64,000 bases of DNA, from the NCBI RefSeq assembly GCF_040954645.1, contig NC_092813.1, positions 15,974,136-16,038,135 of the forward strand. Direction: 5' to 3'. Positions 43,279 through 51,989 of the stretch are shown one piece after another (within the stretch, counting starts at the first letter, position 1; each line of letters starts with the position of its first letter). The translations under genes were made by a program, and so were the position numbers. This DNA is from Diabrotica undecimpunctata. Taxonomy: Eukaryota; Arthropoda; Insecta; Coleoptera; Chrysomelidae. A model generated the notes under the pieces. The model saw only the letters and a program-made list of their open reading frames with translations. It was not told where the DNA came from and made no database searches.

Positions 43279-44329
43279 TTGCCCCCCTCTTAAAAGATGG
43301 TTCCTCCTGGAACCTTGTCGGGACTGGAACCGGAACTGTATGCTGGTATCGGCAACTGGACCCTCTTTTACAACTTCCAGTTGTATAAAAATGACAAGGG
43401 ACGGTTTTCTCTCCGCACCAGTAACTATGGGGATTGCAACAGACTAACACCTGGACTTCGGTGTCTTTGAAGATCTCCTCCACCATATTTCGGATAACCC
43501 TCCAATCTAATTGGCGGCACTCCAACTTTGGCATGGCTAACTTTTGCACGTCGGACTCTAGTACGTGCTCTCTCAATTGAAGTAAGGCTTCTCATACATC
43601 TCGGTACGTAGGTTGGTCACGGGCAGTGTCTTTTGTCACCAGGTAGAAAAGGTAACGTGATGCATCTTGGAGTTTCAAGGTTTTACCGGGAGCTGGCACT
43701 TGGCATTGAAGTTCTGCAACTCGACCAAACTTCCTTCGAAAGACGGATGCCAACCCTGGCGCGTCTTTGATACTGGCCGGGACGGTAAGGGCCAGCGAGT
43801 AGTCATCGGGGAGCGCGAGTAGATCTTGCTTTTCTTCAGTGGTAACACCATGTCCCGCTTTACCGGTACCTCCATAGGCACCCATGAATTCCTCAAACGT
43901 GAGGTCAGACACATCGTGGACTTGGTTTACTTCCACTTCTTCATCTACGTCGTGGTCACCTTCGAAAGATGCCAACCGGTTATGGTGTACTATCATCGGC
44001 TTTCCCCTCGGAATCTTGCTTATTCGGTAGATGACATCGTTGATCTTCTCCATGATGAGGTATGGACCTTCCCAAAACTGCTGCAATTTGGGAGAACAAC
44101 CTTTTCGCTTCTTGGGATTATACAGCCATACTTTGTCGTTCTTCTTAAAGCAACCCTTTTCGGCTTGTGTATCGTACCGTTTCTTCATTCGGTCGCTAGC
44201 GATCTGAAGGTGGGAACGGACCAACTCATGTACATCGTCCATTCTTCTTCGTAATTCGATCACATAATCTTCACCTGCTACATCTTCTCCAGGTCGACAT
44301 CCAAACTCGAGATCACAAGGTAGTCGCAT
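43268..44329 (-). CDS. Integrase C-terminus fused to TARG1-like macrodomain and CCCH zinc finger
   Basis: Residues 1-120 complete integrase (MRLPCDLEFG, ending in the GPY/F-type module QQFWEGPYLI and IVHHNRLASF). An acidic linker follows. From about residue 172 (43816) the sequence resembles the OARD1/TARG1 class of macrodomains: DDYSLALTVPASIKD, PGLASVFRRKFGRVAEL, SRYLFYLVTKD, PTYRDV, then, after an in-frame TGA at 43592, LAMPKLECRQLDW and MVEEIF. Such domains bind or remove ADP-ribose. The GxGLD-type loop carrying the catalytic Asp in TARG1 seems shortened, so binding without hydrolysis is possible. At 43337-43396 is a CCCH finger CHFYTTGSCKRGSSCRYQH (C-x7-C-x5-C-x3-H), likely RNA-binding. 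The frame ends inside the 3' LTR. The TGA may be decay. Confidence 0.8.
43279..43296 (-). promoter_or_regulatory. Polypurine tract
   Basis: The minus strand reads CTTTTAAGAGGGGGGCAA immediately before the 3' LTR, the expected plus-strand DNA priming site. It is also translated, encoding the last residues of the polyprotein. Confidence 0.8.
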
Positions 44330-44591
44330 TTCGCGTCCGAATAGGACTTTGGCCTGGTGTCTGGCCTGTTGTTTCGTTAACAGCAGATCTGTAGGCCATT
44401 GTGAAGAACGGAAGGTATTGGTCCCAGTCTCGCTGATGATCGGACACCATCTTTGTCAAATACTTGCCAACTGTCCTATTCATTCGTTCTACCATACCAT
44501 CCGATTGCGGATGATACGCGGTAGTTCTTGTTTTCTTCATGCCTAGTCTATCACATATTCCTTGGAATAGATCGGTTTCGAAGTTCCTGCC
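44313..44591 (-). pseudogene. Integrase core, second part
   Basis: After the TAA at 44592 the same frame gives GRNFETDLF, TAYHPQSDGMVERMNRTVGK (third acidic residue, Glu) and FTMAYRSAVNETTG. A frameshift near 44370 then moves the reading to the frame 43592-44329. Confidence 0.8.
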
Positions 44592-45866
44592 TTAGTCACT
44601 ATGTATCTCCAAAGGCACTCCAAATCGGCTGATATATTCTTGGATCAACTTATCTGCAACGGTGGCGGCCTTCTGGTCGGGAAGTGCGTAAATCTCGGCC
44701 CACTTAGTAAAGTAATCCATTACTACCAACATGTACTTGCCTTCATTTTCACTTTCTGGAAATGGCCCAGCGATGTCCAAAGCTATTCTTTCAAACGGGC
44801 TTCCAACATTATATTGTCTCATAGGAGCTCTCCTTTTTCGGTAAGGCCCGTTACTCGTGGCACAAATAGTACATTTTTTACACCAGTTTTTTACATCGTC
44901 GGAACTGTTCATCCAATAAAACCGTTCCCGAATTCGCTGAAGGGTTTTCTTTACACCAAAATGCCCTCCCGATGGACTGTCGTGTAACTGACGAAGTACT
45001 TCGGCTATTCTGCTCTTTGGGATCACCAACTGTCTTCTCTTCTCTGAACCGTCATCATTTTCCAGGACTCGTTTGAGCAAGCCATCTTCGATGATAAATG
45101 AGTCCCACTGGGCCCAATACGTCTTATCTACTGAGCATAGGTTTGATATTTCCTGCCAAGGCGGTCGACGGTTTTCCTCTTTCCATTTTCGGATTTTCTG
45201 TATAACTGGATCTCTCTCTTGTTCTTCCCTTATTTTAGTAGGCGTCCAGTCGTCGTTGACAATCGTCGTTCTTAGCACTGCTGCTTCCTTGGATTCCGTT
45301 TTGTTGCAGTAGGAACACTCTGCTGGGCATGGCCTTTTGGAAAGAGAATCAGCGTTTCTATGGCTAACTCCGGCCAGGTGCTCAATCTTAAAATCGTATT
45401 CTTGGAGTCGTTCGATCCACCTGGCTATCTGACCCTCTGGATTCTTAAACTGCATCAACCACTTAAGGGCGGCATGGTCGGTTCGGATTAGAAACTTTCT
45501 GCCATAGAGGCATTGATAGAAGTGCTCTACTGATTTCACTACTGCCAGAAGTTCTCTTCTCGTGACGCAATAATTCCGTTCAGGTTTTGAAAGAACTTTA
45601 CTAAAATATCCGAGAACTCGTTCCTGTCCTCCTTGAATCTGAGACAGCACTCCTTCAATTCCCACATTACTTGCATCCGTATCTAAGATGAACTCTCCTT
45701 CTGGCAGTGGATACCCTAAAATTGGTGCTGTTATTAAATGCTTTTTTAAGGTCTCAAAGGCATTTTGGCAGTCTGTATCCCAGCGGTATTCTCTTGCTTC
45801 CTCTGTAAGTCGCGTTAATGGCTTAGCGATATCTGCAAACTTCTTAATAAACCTCCGGTAGTACAT
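44592..45866 (-). CDS. RNase H and integrase (zinc domain and start of core)
   Basis: 424 codons. RNase H at residues 40-150: FILDTDASNVGIEGVLSQ, YCVTRRELLAVVKSVEHF, IRTDHAALKWL, HRNADSLSKRP. Integrase zinc module at about 285-335: LHDSPSGGHFGVKKTL with the two His and WCKKCTIC with the two Cys. The catalytic core starts at about 355 with IALDIAGPFPE (first Asp) and ends at the second Asp (EIHSD). The next codon is TAA, in place of an expected sense codon, so integrase is cut in its core. The sequence continues in frame toward 44313. Confidence 0.9.
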   Translation of the reverse strand: MYYRRFIKKFADIAKPLTRLTEEAREYRWDTDCQNAFETLKKHLITAPILGYPLPEGEFILDTDASNVGIEGVLSQIQGGQERVLGYFSKVLSKPERNYCVTRRELLAVVKSVEHFYQCLYGRKFLIRTDHAALKWLMQFKNPEGQIARWIERLQEYDFKIEHLAGVSHRNADSLSKRPCPAECSYCNKTESKEAAVLRTTIVNDDWTPTKIREEQERDPVIQKIRKWKEENRRPPWQEISNLCSVDKTYWAQWDSFIIEDGLLKRVLENDDGSEKRRQLVIPKSRIAEVLRQLHDSPSGGHFGVKKTLQRIRERFYWMNSSDDVKNWCKKCTICATSNGPYRKRRAPMRQYNVGSPFERIALDIAGPFPESENEGKYMLVVMDYFTKWAEIYALPDQKAATVADKLIQEYISRFGVPLEIHSD

Positions 45867-46888
45867 AGTCCAAGAAAACTTCTCACTTGATGTTTGTCAG
45901 TTGGTTTTGGCCATTCCTTAATGGAATCGATTTTTCCCTTATCCACAGCCACTCCTTCTTTACTGACTATATGACCCAGATAATTGACTTTACCTTGAAA
46001 TAGCTGGCACTTCTTGGGGTTTAGCATCAATTGGGCAGCTTTAAGTCGATTAAAAACGTTTTCTAAATTCTTCAGATGTTCTTCGAATGTCTCCCCCAAG
46101 ACGATTATGTCATCTAAATAAACCAGGCATGTTTTCCAAGATAACCCTCTCAACACATTTTCTATAAGCCTCTCAAATGTCGCAGGAGCATTACAGAGTC
46201 CAAATGGCATAACGTTGAATTGCCACAATCCAGATCCTGTGGTGAAGGCTGTCTTTTCTTTATCTACTGGGTCCATTTCTACCTGCCAGTATCCAGACTT
46301 CAAATCCAAAGTAGAAAATAATTTACTTCTAGCCAATGTGTCCAATGTGTCATCGATCCGAGGCAGAGGATAACTATCATTCTTGGTAACGTTGTTCAGC
46401 AAACGGTAATCCACACAGAACCTCGTCGTTTCGTCTTTCTTCTTAACCAGGACCACCGGAGAGACCCATGTGCTCGTAGAAGGTTCTATCACCCCGTCTT
46501 TCTTCATTTCCTGAACAATCGTTTCAGCCTCCTCTCTTTTCGCCTGTGGTAATCGTCGAGCTGTTTGACGAATTGGCTTAGCATTACCAGTATCAATTTT
46601 ATGCTTAACAACGGTAGTTCTTTCCGTCTTTCCTCCTTTCGGTACGAAAATATCACGATACTGCCGAAGAAATTCCCTTAATTTCCTTTTCTCCATCTGA
46701 TTTAGAGACTGTCCTGCAACTGCAACCATTTGGTCGAATTTGTCGTTGGCATTATCAGATGTTGTCGCCTGACGGATTATGGATGTCACAGGTACACAAG
46801 TTCCTACCTTTGTCTCTTTCTTGATGGTCACTGGGTAGTCATTGACATTGATAAGCCTCACAGGAATTTCCTTAGCCAAAGTCACCAA
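45815..46888 (-). CDS. Reverse transcriptase of the macrodomain Gypsy element
   Basis: A 357-codon frame beginning in the -1 register relative to gag-protease. Landmarks: HKIDTGNAKPIRQTARRLP, EPSTSTWVSPVVLVKKKD, FCVDYRLLNNVT, FSTLDLKSGYWQV, MPFGLCNAPATFERL and the catalytic VYLDDIIV, followed by YLGHIVSKEGV and RSFLGLC. Just after FLGLC a frameshift (near 45865) sends the reading out of register; the following domain continues in the frame 44592-45866. Confidence 0.9.
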   Translation of the reverse strand: MVTLAKEIPVRLINVNDYPVTIKKETKVGTCVPVTSIIRQATTSDNANDKFDQMVAVAGQSLNQMEKRKLREFLRQYRDIFVPKGGKTERTTVVKHKIDTGNAKPIRQTARRLPQAKREEAETIVQEMKKDGVIEPSTSTWVSPVVLVKKKDETTRFCVDYRLLNNVTKNDSYPLPRIDDTLDTLARSKLFSTLDLKSGYWQVEMDPVDKEKTAFTTGSGLWQFNVMPFGLCNAPATFERLIENVLRGLSWKTCLVYLDDIIVLGETFEEHLKNLENVFNRLKAAQLMLNPKKCQLFQGKVNYLGHIVSKEGVAVDKGKIDSIKEWPKPTDKHQVRSFLGLCTTGGLLRSLQISLSH

Positions 46889-48174
46889 TTCCTTTCCACG
46901 GCCATTATGATTCCACGGCCAACCTCATCGTCGTGGTTCCAAGGCTCCATCATAACAGGTCTCCCTTCGTCCACAATTCCCTGTAGCCGCGCTACTATGA
47001 TCGTTTCGCTTCTCGCAGGCACGACTGTATCTTCTTTAATGGCTGCTTGCACAGTGTTGTCATTATGTGGATGGAGAAATACTTCCTCGTTGCCAACTTT
47101 GATTACCTTATTCTTAAAATCCAATTGGAATCCATGCATATTCATTACGTCCATTCCTAATATAACATCCTCTTCGATGTCAGCAACTATAACAGTATGG
47201 ACAAACTTTTCTGCTCCAATTCCCAATTGTACCTGGATTTCTCCATGAATGTTGGCATTTTCACCTGTAGCGGTCCGAAGTCGCAACCTCGTTGGTAACA
47301 GTTTCTTTCGGCTGTTTATAACTGTCGGGCGTATAATGGTTCTGGTCGCTCCGGTATCCACCAACAACGTATGTCTTTTACCATTTATTTCTCCATCTAC
47401 ATATACACTATCTTCACGACATTTCAAAGAAGCTATTAGTATAAGAGGGTCTTTGGAAAAGTTCCGGGTCGAAGCTGCTCCCCTAAAGCCGACTCGTTCT
47501 GGTTTTCCTGATGGTGAGTTTCTTGATTTTATGGTCTTCGTTTTCTTGCATGTACTAATTTTCATCATATTAACGAGCTGGTCAAGTTTATCTTCATCTC
47601 CTTTCTCTTTTACAGTCCTAACTTTACTGTATCCTCCAGAGGCCTGCGTAGCTGACTCGTATTCGAGGGCGGCGGATAAGACATCAACCAGCGTCTTGTG
47701 ACGAGCTAATCGTAGTGTTCTCTGCATTTCATGATCACGAAGACCATCAATAAACGTTTGAACGGCCAACTTTTCCATCATATCTTCGGGAGCTGTTGGA
47801 TAAGCATATCGTACCAATCTGGCAATATCTACCTCATATTCTTGAAGAGCCTCATCTTTCTTTTGTCTTCGATTTTTAAGCTGCGACTGATATACATGTT
47901 CCAAATGTTCGTGGCCATATCGCATATTTAACCTCTTCTTCAGTTGTTCGAAATCATCGGTCTCCTCTACGGCTATGGTCTGAAGCACATCTAAGGTATC
48001 TCCTCGAAGAGCGATAGTCAGGTTTACAGCCTCTTCTTTTTCAGACCATCCATTCGCTATTGCAGCTGATTCGAACTGTTTCATGTAGTTATTCCATGAC
48101 GATTTTCCGTCGAAAGTTGGGACCTTCACATGGGCAGAACCTCCACTTCCTTCAAATTTCGGCCGTATTTCCAA
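46882..48174 (-). CDS. Gag capsid region and aspartic protease
   Basis: 430 codons in the same frame as the SAP-coiled-coil part, with no ATG at the start (first codon TTG after the TAG). Residues 15-170 look like a Ty3/Gypsy capsid (VPTFDGKSSWNNYMKQFESA, ALRGDTLDVL, RLARHKTLVDVLSAALEYE). A nucleocapsid zinc knuckle is not evident; instead there is a basic KKTKTIKSRNSPSGK patch near 215. The protease lies at about 250-350, with catalytic LLVDTGATRTII and the flap-side VILGMDVM segment. It ends at 46882 where the polymerase frame overlaps by a few bases in the -1 register, suggesting programmed frameshifting. Confidence 0.85.
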   Translation of the reverse strand: MEIRPKFEGSGGSAHVKVPTFDGKSSWNNYMKQFESAAIANGWSEKEEAVNLTIALRGDTLDVLQTIAVEETDDFEQLKKRLNMRYGHEHLEHVYQSQLKNRRQKKDEALQEYEVDIARLVRYAYPTAPEDMMEKLAVQTFIDGLRDHEMQRTLRLARHKTLVDVLSAALEYESATQASGGYSKVRTVKEKGDEDKLDQLVNMMKISTCKKTKTIKSRNSPSGKPERVGFRGAASTRNFSKDPLILIASLKCREDSVYVDGEINGKRHTLLVDTGATRTIIRPTVINSRKKLLPTRLRLRTATGENANIHGEIQVQLGIGAEKFVHTVIVADIEEDVILGMDVMNMHGFQLDFKNKVIKVGNEEVFLHPHNDNTVQAAIKEDTVVPARSETIIVARLQGIVDEGRPVMMEPWNHDDEVGRGIIMAVERNW

Positions 48175-48675
48175 CTAACATTTCGTCTCGTCTTCTTTTA
48201 TCTCCACTGTAATCGGATTGTTACCTCTCTCTGCTGTCCCTGTTTCCTTAATCTTCCTTTCCATCTCTTTAATCTTTTCTTCGAAGGCCAACATATCGGC
48301 AGCAACTTGATTTTTTAACGAAGACATTCTATCGTCCAGGGCAGACATCTCAGAAGTGACTTTAGAGATTTCCGAAGAGATGTTAGCAGAAACTTTGCTT
48401 TCCAGAGAAGAAATCTCGTTAGAAACTTTGTTCTCCAATGATGCGATGTCACCAGAAACTTTCGAAATGTCACCAGAAACTTTCGCAATCGACGAGATAA
48501 CAGCAACATGCTTGTCTTCAAATATATAAGTTTCCGGATTCAAACCTTCTTCTTTTAAAGCGTTCTTTAGTCGTTGGACTAAATCAGCCTTTTTCTTGGT
48601 AGAAGCTAATTCCCTATCTTCAAGATGCCTTCTTAAATCCGTAACTGTGAGCTCATAAATCGTAGTCATTTTCAC
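48175..48675 (-). pseudogene. Gag N-terminal region: SAP domain and coiled coil
   Basis: A 166-codon frame starts near the 5' LTR. Residues 7-41 (ELTVTDLRRHLEDRELASTK and KKADLVQRLKNAL) match the SAP motif, a helix-extended loop-helix usually binding AT-rich DNA or chromatin. Residues 58-150 form a long coiled coil with ISKVSGDI and SSLESKV repeats. A single TAG follows, after which the frame continues without shift into the capsid-like part at 46882-48174. So this is either Gag with a recent stop or a protein made by stop-codon readthrough. Confidence 0.7.
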
Positions 48676-48723
48676 AATTTATAAATATTCACTTGTATTA
48701 TTATTATAAGTCTAATTTATGTT

Positions 48724-48743
48724 CGATCCAACTTCTAACACCA
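48724..48743 (-). promoter_or_regulatory. Primer-binding site of the macrodomain Gypsy element
   Basis: The minus strand reads TGGTGTTAGAAGTTGGATCG two bases inside the 5' LTR. It starts with TGG, complementary to a tRNA CCA end. The sequence is of the type assigned to tRNA-Leu in some insect Gypsy elements, but this was not verified. Confidence 0.7.
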
Positions 48744-48745
48744 TT

Positions 48746-49083
48746 TGTTGTGAATTTATTAAAAGGTTCAATATTTATAACACTTATGGATTTAATTTAT
48801 TTTTTATTTATATTAACTTATCTGACAATAATTTATATATATCCGTACGTAACAATTAAATTCGCGAGCGCGTTCAGAATTAACTGTCTGCTTCAATGAA
48901 AAATCCATTAATATATATGAAGCCACAACTGGCCTAGAATTCTCTGATTTATACTAGAAGGTCATCGTCTGACCGGTTTTCTATTCTGCCAGCAGGTAGA
49001 ATCATCTCGTATAATCTACAACATATTAGAATTAGTCATCATATATTTACAGTTATTTTTAGGCCAGGATATTTATCGTAACA
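48746..49083 (-). repeat. 5' LTR of the macrodomain Gypsy element
   Basis: 338 bp, near-identical to 42939-43278. The transcript would start in this LTR and read leftward. Confidence 0.95.
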
Positions 49084-49257
49084 ATATGTTGTTTAATTTT
49101 CTCGTTTTTAAAATGGAACAGTGCATTTCACAAATAATAAAGTAATTGTTGATTAAAAAAAATAGAGACATACAAAAAATGTTTTAAAATTTTGGTTTTA
49201 TACCAAATCTGTTATCCATTATTTTTTTCCAGGTTTTTTTATATTGTTTATTAATTT

Positions 49258-49819
49258 ATGTATTATTTAAAACATGCAATTTTATACATTTTCTATCATT
49301 ATTATCCATGCTTTCTGCCTTACGTGTTTCTATGTTATATGTTTTATACATTTTCATTCATTATTGTCCATGCTTTCTGCCTTATGTGTTTCTATGTCAG
49401 GTATTTCATACATTTTTATGTACAGCATTTCTTTCTTACGTGTTTCTACGTCGTATATTTTATACATTTTCCATCATTTTATGTACAGCTTTTCTGTCTT
49501 ACATGTTTCTATGTCAGATATTTTATACATTTTCTATCATTATTGTCCATGCTTTCTGCCTTACGTGTTTGTATTTCAGATATTTCACACATTTTCTATC
49601 ATATTATGTACAGCGTTTATTTTTTATGTGTTTCTATGTCGGATATTTTATACATTTTCCATCATTATTGTCCATGCTTTCTGTCTTACATGGTTCTATA
49701 TCAGATATTTTATACATGTTTTTCTATCATTTCATGTACATCATTTCTGTCTTAGAGTTATCGTAGCGTATTGTGGTAGTCATATCTTTACTCGATGGCT
49801 GAGTTTTTCTTTTATCTAA
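49258..49819 (+). repeat. ~61-bp minisatellite, right arm, open in three frames
   Basis: Inverted counterpart of 37005-37566. It is again open in all three plus-strand frames (165, 181 and 152 codons), with the same lengths as in the left arm, so no stop has arisen in any register of either copy. Confidence 0.7.
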
Positions 49820-51205
49820 CATAATATATTTACTTTCAATTTTCACATCCAAAGTATATACTCTAAAACTATATATACTCTATAATTATATTTATTTTAA
49901 TTTTTCTTTGTTAATATACCTGAAATATTAACGTTAAATATTTGATGGTCCTTTACGGAGTATAAAAAGGATGGTCGACATTTTCCAGCACGGATTCACG
50001 CTTGTGTACCTTCACGAAGGGAGTTGTACTTAAACTCATTAGTTGATCGTGAGACGGGACCTGCAAAGTGCGCTGTCAACTAGGGTTAGGTATATACAGT
50101 GCATTCCGTATGTTTTATAAACATGACCAGGGGAAATTGTTGCCTGATGGCTATCGAAGAACCGTCTATGACCAACATATATTCTTACAGAGAGCAATGT
50201 TCATTATCCACTTTAAAACAATAAATTACTTGCTCGTCGTAGATAAACTATAGTATGCACATATTTACGCTTTCCTTTCACCTTTCATTTAACGCCTTGT
50301 ACGTCAAAATCGGATAACTAACAACGAAGATATATTGTAATGGTCTTTCGGCACGTTAGTTTGTTTGAACATAATTGGATGGTAATCATTCGTTGGTTAG
50401 TCTTTGGAAGAATGGGAAATTCGTTTTTAGTCTTCGTTATAATTGGATTATATCTGAATATCGTTGTAAAATAGTAATTGTTGTAGATAAAATATAATAT
50501 GCAATAAAACGTTATCGCATACCAATAATCGTATTTGTGAGTTGTGTATAGTAGTTACTATTCGGAGGATACTCGTAATGACTGCTTAGATGAGATTTAT
50601 ATATTTATGTATAGTAGCTGATGACCTACATTTCCGTCTTTCCTGTTGTGTCCAATATAATACTTTTTTGTTATTTTGGTGTCGCCCATTTTGTGGACGT
50701 GTCCATACCCGTGACGTTGCGATGTCCTTCGTTATTCTCTGATTAACGACCATAATTTCTTACGATTCTTTCATTTCTTACTCTGACAAATTTCGTTTTT
50801 TTTTCGACAGATTTTCTTTAGCGATTGTTCTGTCCTATCTGGAGTCTAGTATACAACTGTTATACGTCTGATATGAGTTAGAACGCGTCTGCTATACATC
50901 TCATATGCGTTAGATAGTGTCAGGTATACGTCTGCTATATGTTCGATCGCGTTAGATATCTGTTACAGTTAGGGTACGTTACATGTTGTTGTCGGAAGTT
51001 TAAAATTGCTAAACATCGATAGGTTACCTGTGAATTATTTTCTAGTCATTCTGATGCGATATACCCATTGTATGGCCTTTGAGAATATCACGTTTTTCTA
51101 TATTCTATTACCTATTCCGTTATTACAGAGTACAGTGTGGTAGACTGAGATAAGTGTGGAAGAAATAAAGCACGATATGTTGTTTATATGTTTATTTCGA
51201 TTTTA
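49820..51205. other. Right-arm non-coding region
   Basis: Inverted match of 35248-37004. Includes the conserved block 49960-50230 and the CCTTCACGAAGG palindrome near 50010-50021. No gene seen. Confidence 0.5.
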
Positions 51206-51583
51206 TTATGGATGTCTATACATTACAGTATAATTCGTTATTCCATGATTAACACATTTACATTTACCAAACAACCGTTCCGATTCTTTGTTGGAGCAAA
51301 ATGCTGTGAATTGGTTATTTTTCTTTACATGTTCTATAAGTTTGCATGCGTATCCTCTTTTTCGATGATGAGGTAATGTATATACGTAATCTAATATTCT
51401 TGGTACATCACGCTGTCTGAGTGGATCAAAGGTGCATTTTGATAATAGAACAAACGGTACTGGTTCTTCGCTGATATAAAAGATATAGCAGGTAATTTCT
51501 GTGTTTGTCATCCATTGATCAATAAGTATGTCATCTAAATTTAAGCGTTTTATTTTTCTGACTGCGTTCGGACCTCTGAACAA
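51206..51583 (-). CDS. GNAT-like acetyltransferase, right-arm copy
   Basis: The inverted counterpart of 34870-35247, also 125 codons. It differs at only a few residues (V to I before LDYVY, T to A after RKRGY, F to C in the final motif, and two at the C-terminus). The Ala in RKRGYA fits the GNAT acetyl-CoA loop better than the Thr of the left copy. The upstream in-frame stop and the AATAAA overlapping the stop codon are retained. Both copies are transcribed toward the centre of the palindrome. Same reservations on start codon as for the left copy. Confidence 0.6.
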   Translation of the reverse strand: MFRGPNAVRKIKRLNLDDILIDQWMTNTEITCYIFYISEEPVPFVLLSKCTFDPLRQRDVPRILDYVYTLPHHRKRGYACKLIEHVKKNNQFTAFCSNKESERLFGKCKCVNHGITNYTVMYRHP

Positions 51584-51989
51584 CTTGATTTATCCATCTT
51601 ACTTCTTAGAAGGCTTGATACATACTGAGTTTTATTCAATCATGTAACCTCTATCAGGTCGACTTTTATCCCACACGACTGCGCGCCTCGGGGTGGAATC
51701 TCTTTGGTCATGACTTCATTCTCATTGTGTTGAGGGGCATTTACATGTTACCATTCAGGTGTTTACTTACCGTTCCTATGTCATCAGTGGTCGATACATG
51801 TTGGGGTGTGGTGCATGAGGGTGCGTATTGGTTAGGGCCTGGTGATACGAGAATACGTAACACCACGGTTTGGGGCGTTTACATGTCATCATTGGGCGTT
51901 GACATGTCACCATTCAGGCGTTTACTTGTGGATGTTCCTATACCACCATTGGTCGATTGTTTCGATGAACTGTAATGTACGTGGAATCC

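Larger units (their letters stand above)
42939..49083 (-). mobile_element. Complete Gypsy LTR retrotransposon with macrodomain and CCCH finger
   Basis: A 6145-bp minus-strand element with LTRs 42939-43278 and 48746-49083, TG...CA ends and a 4-bp duplication ATAT (42935-42938 and 49084-49087). The uninterrupted palindrome sequence at 37738-37750 in the other arm shows the empty site. Gene order from right to left: gag with SAP domain, protease, reverse transcriptase, RNase H, integrase, macrodomain, CCCH zinc finger. No env. LTRs differ at roughly six or seven places, so insertion is fairly recent, yet several stops and frameshifts already disable it. Confidence 0.95.

Noticed and set aside
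43826..44254. Plus-strand frames opposite the Gypsy polyprotein (also 44601-44987, 46730-47701)
   Set aside because: All are antisense shadows of the minus-strand gag-pol reading frames.
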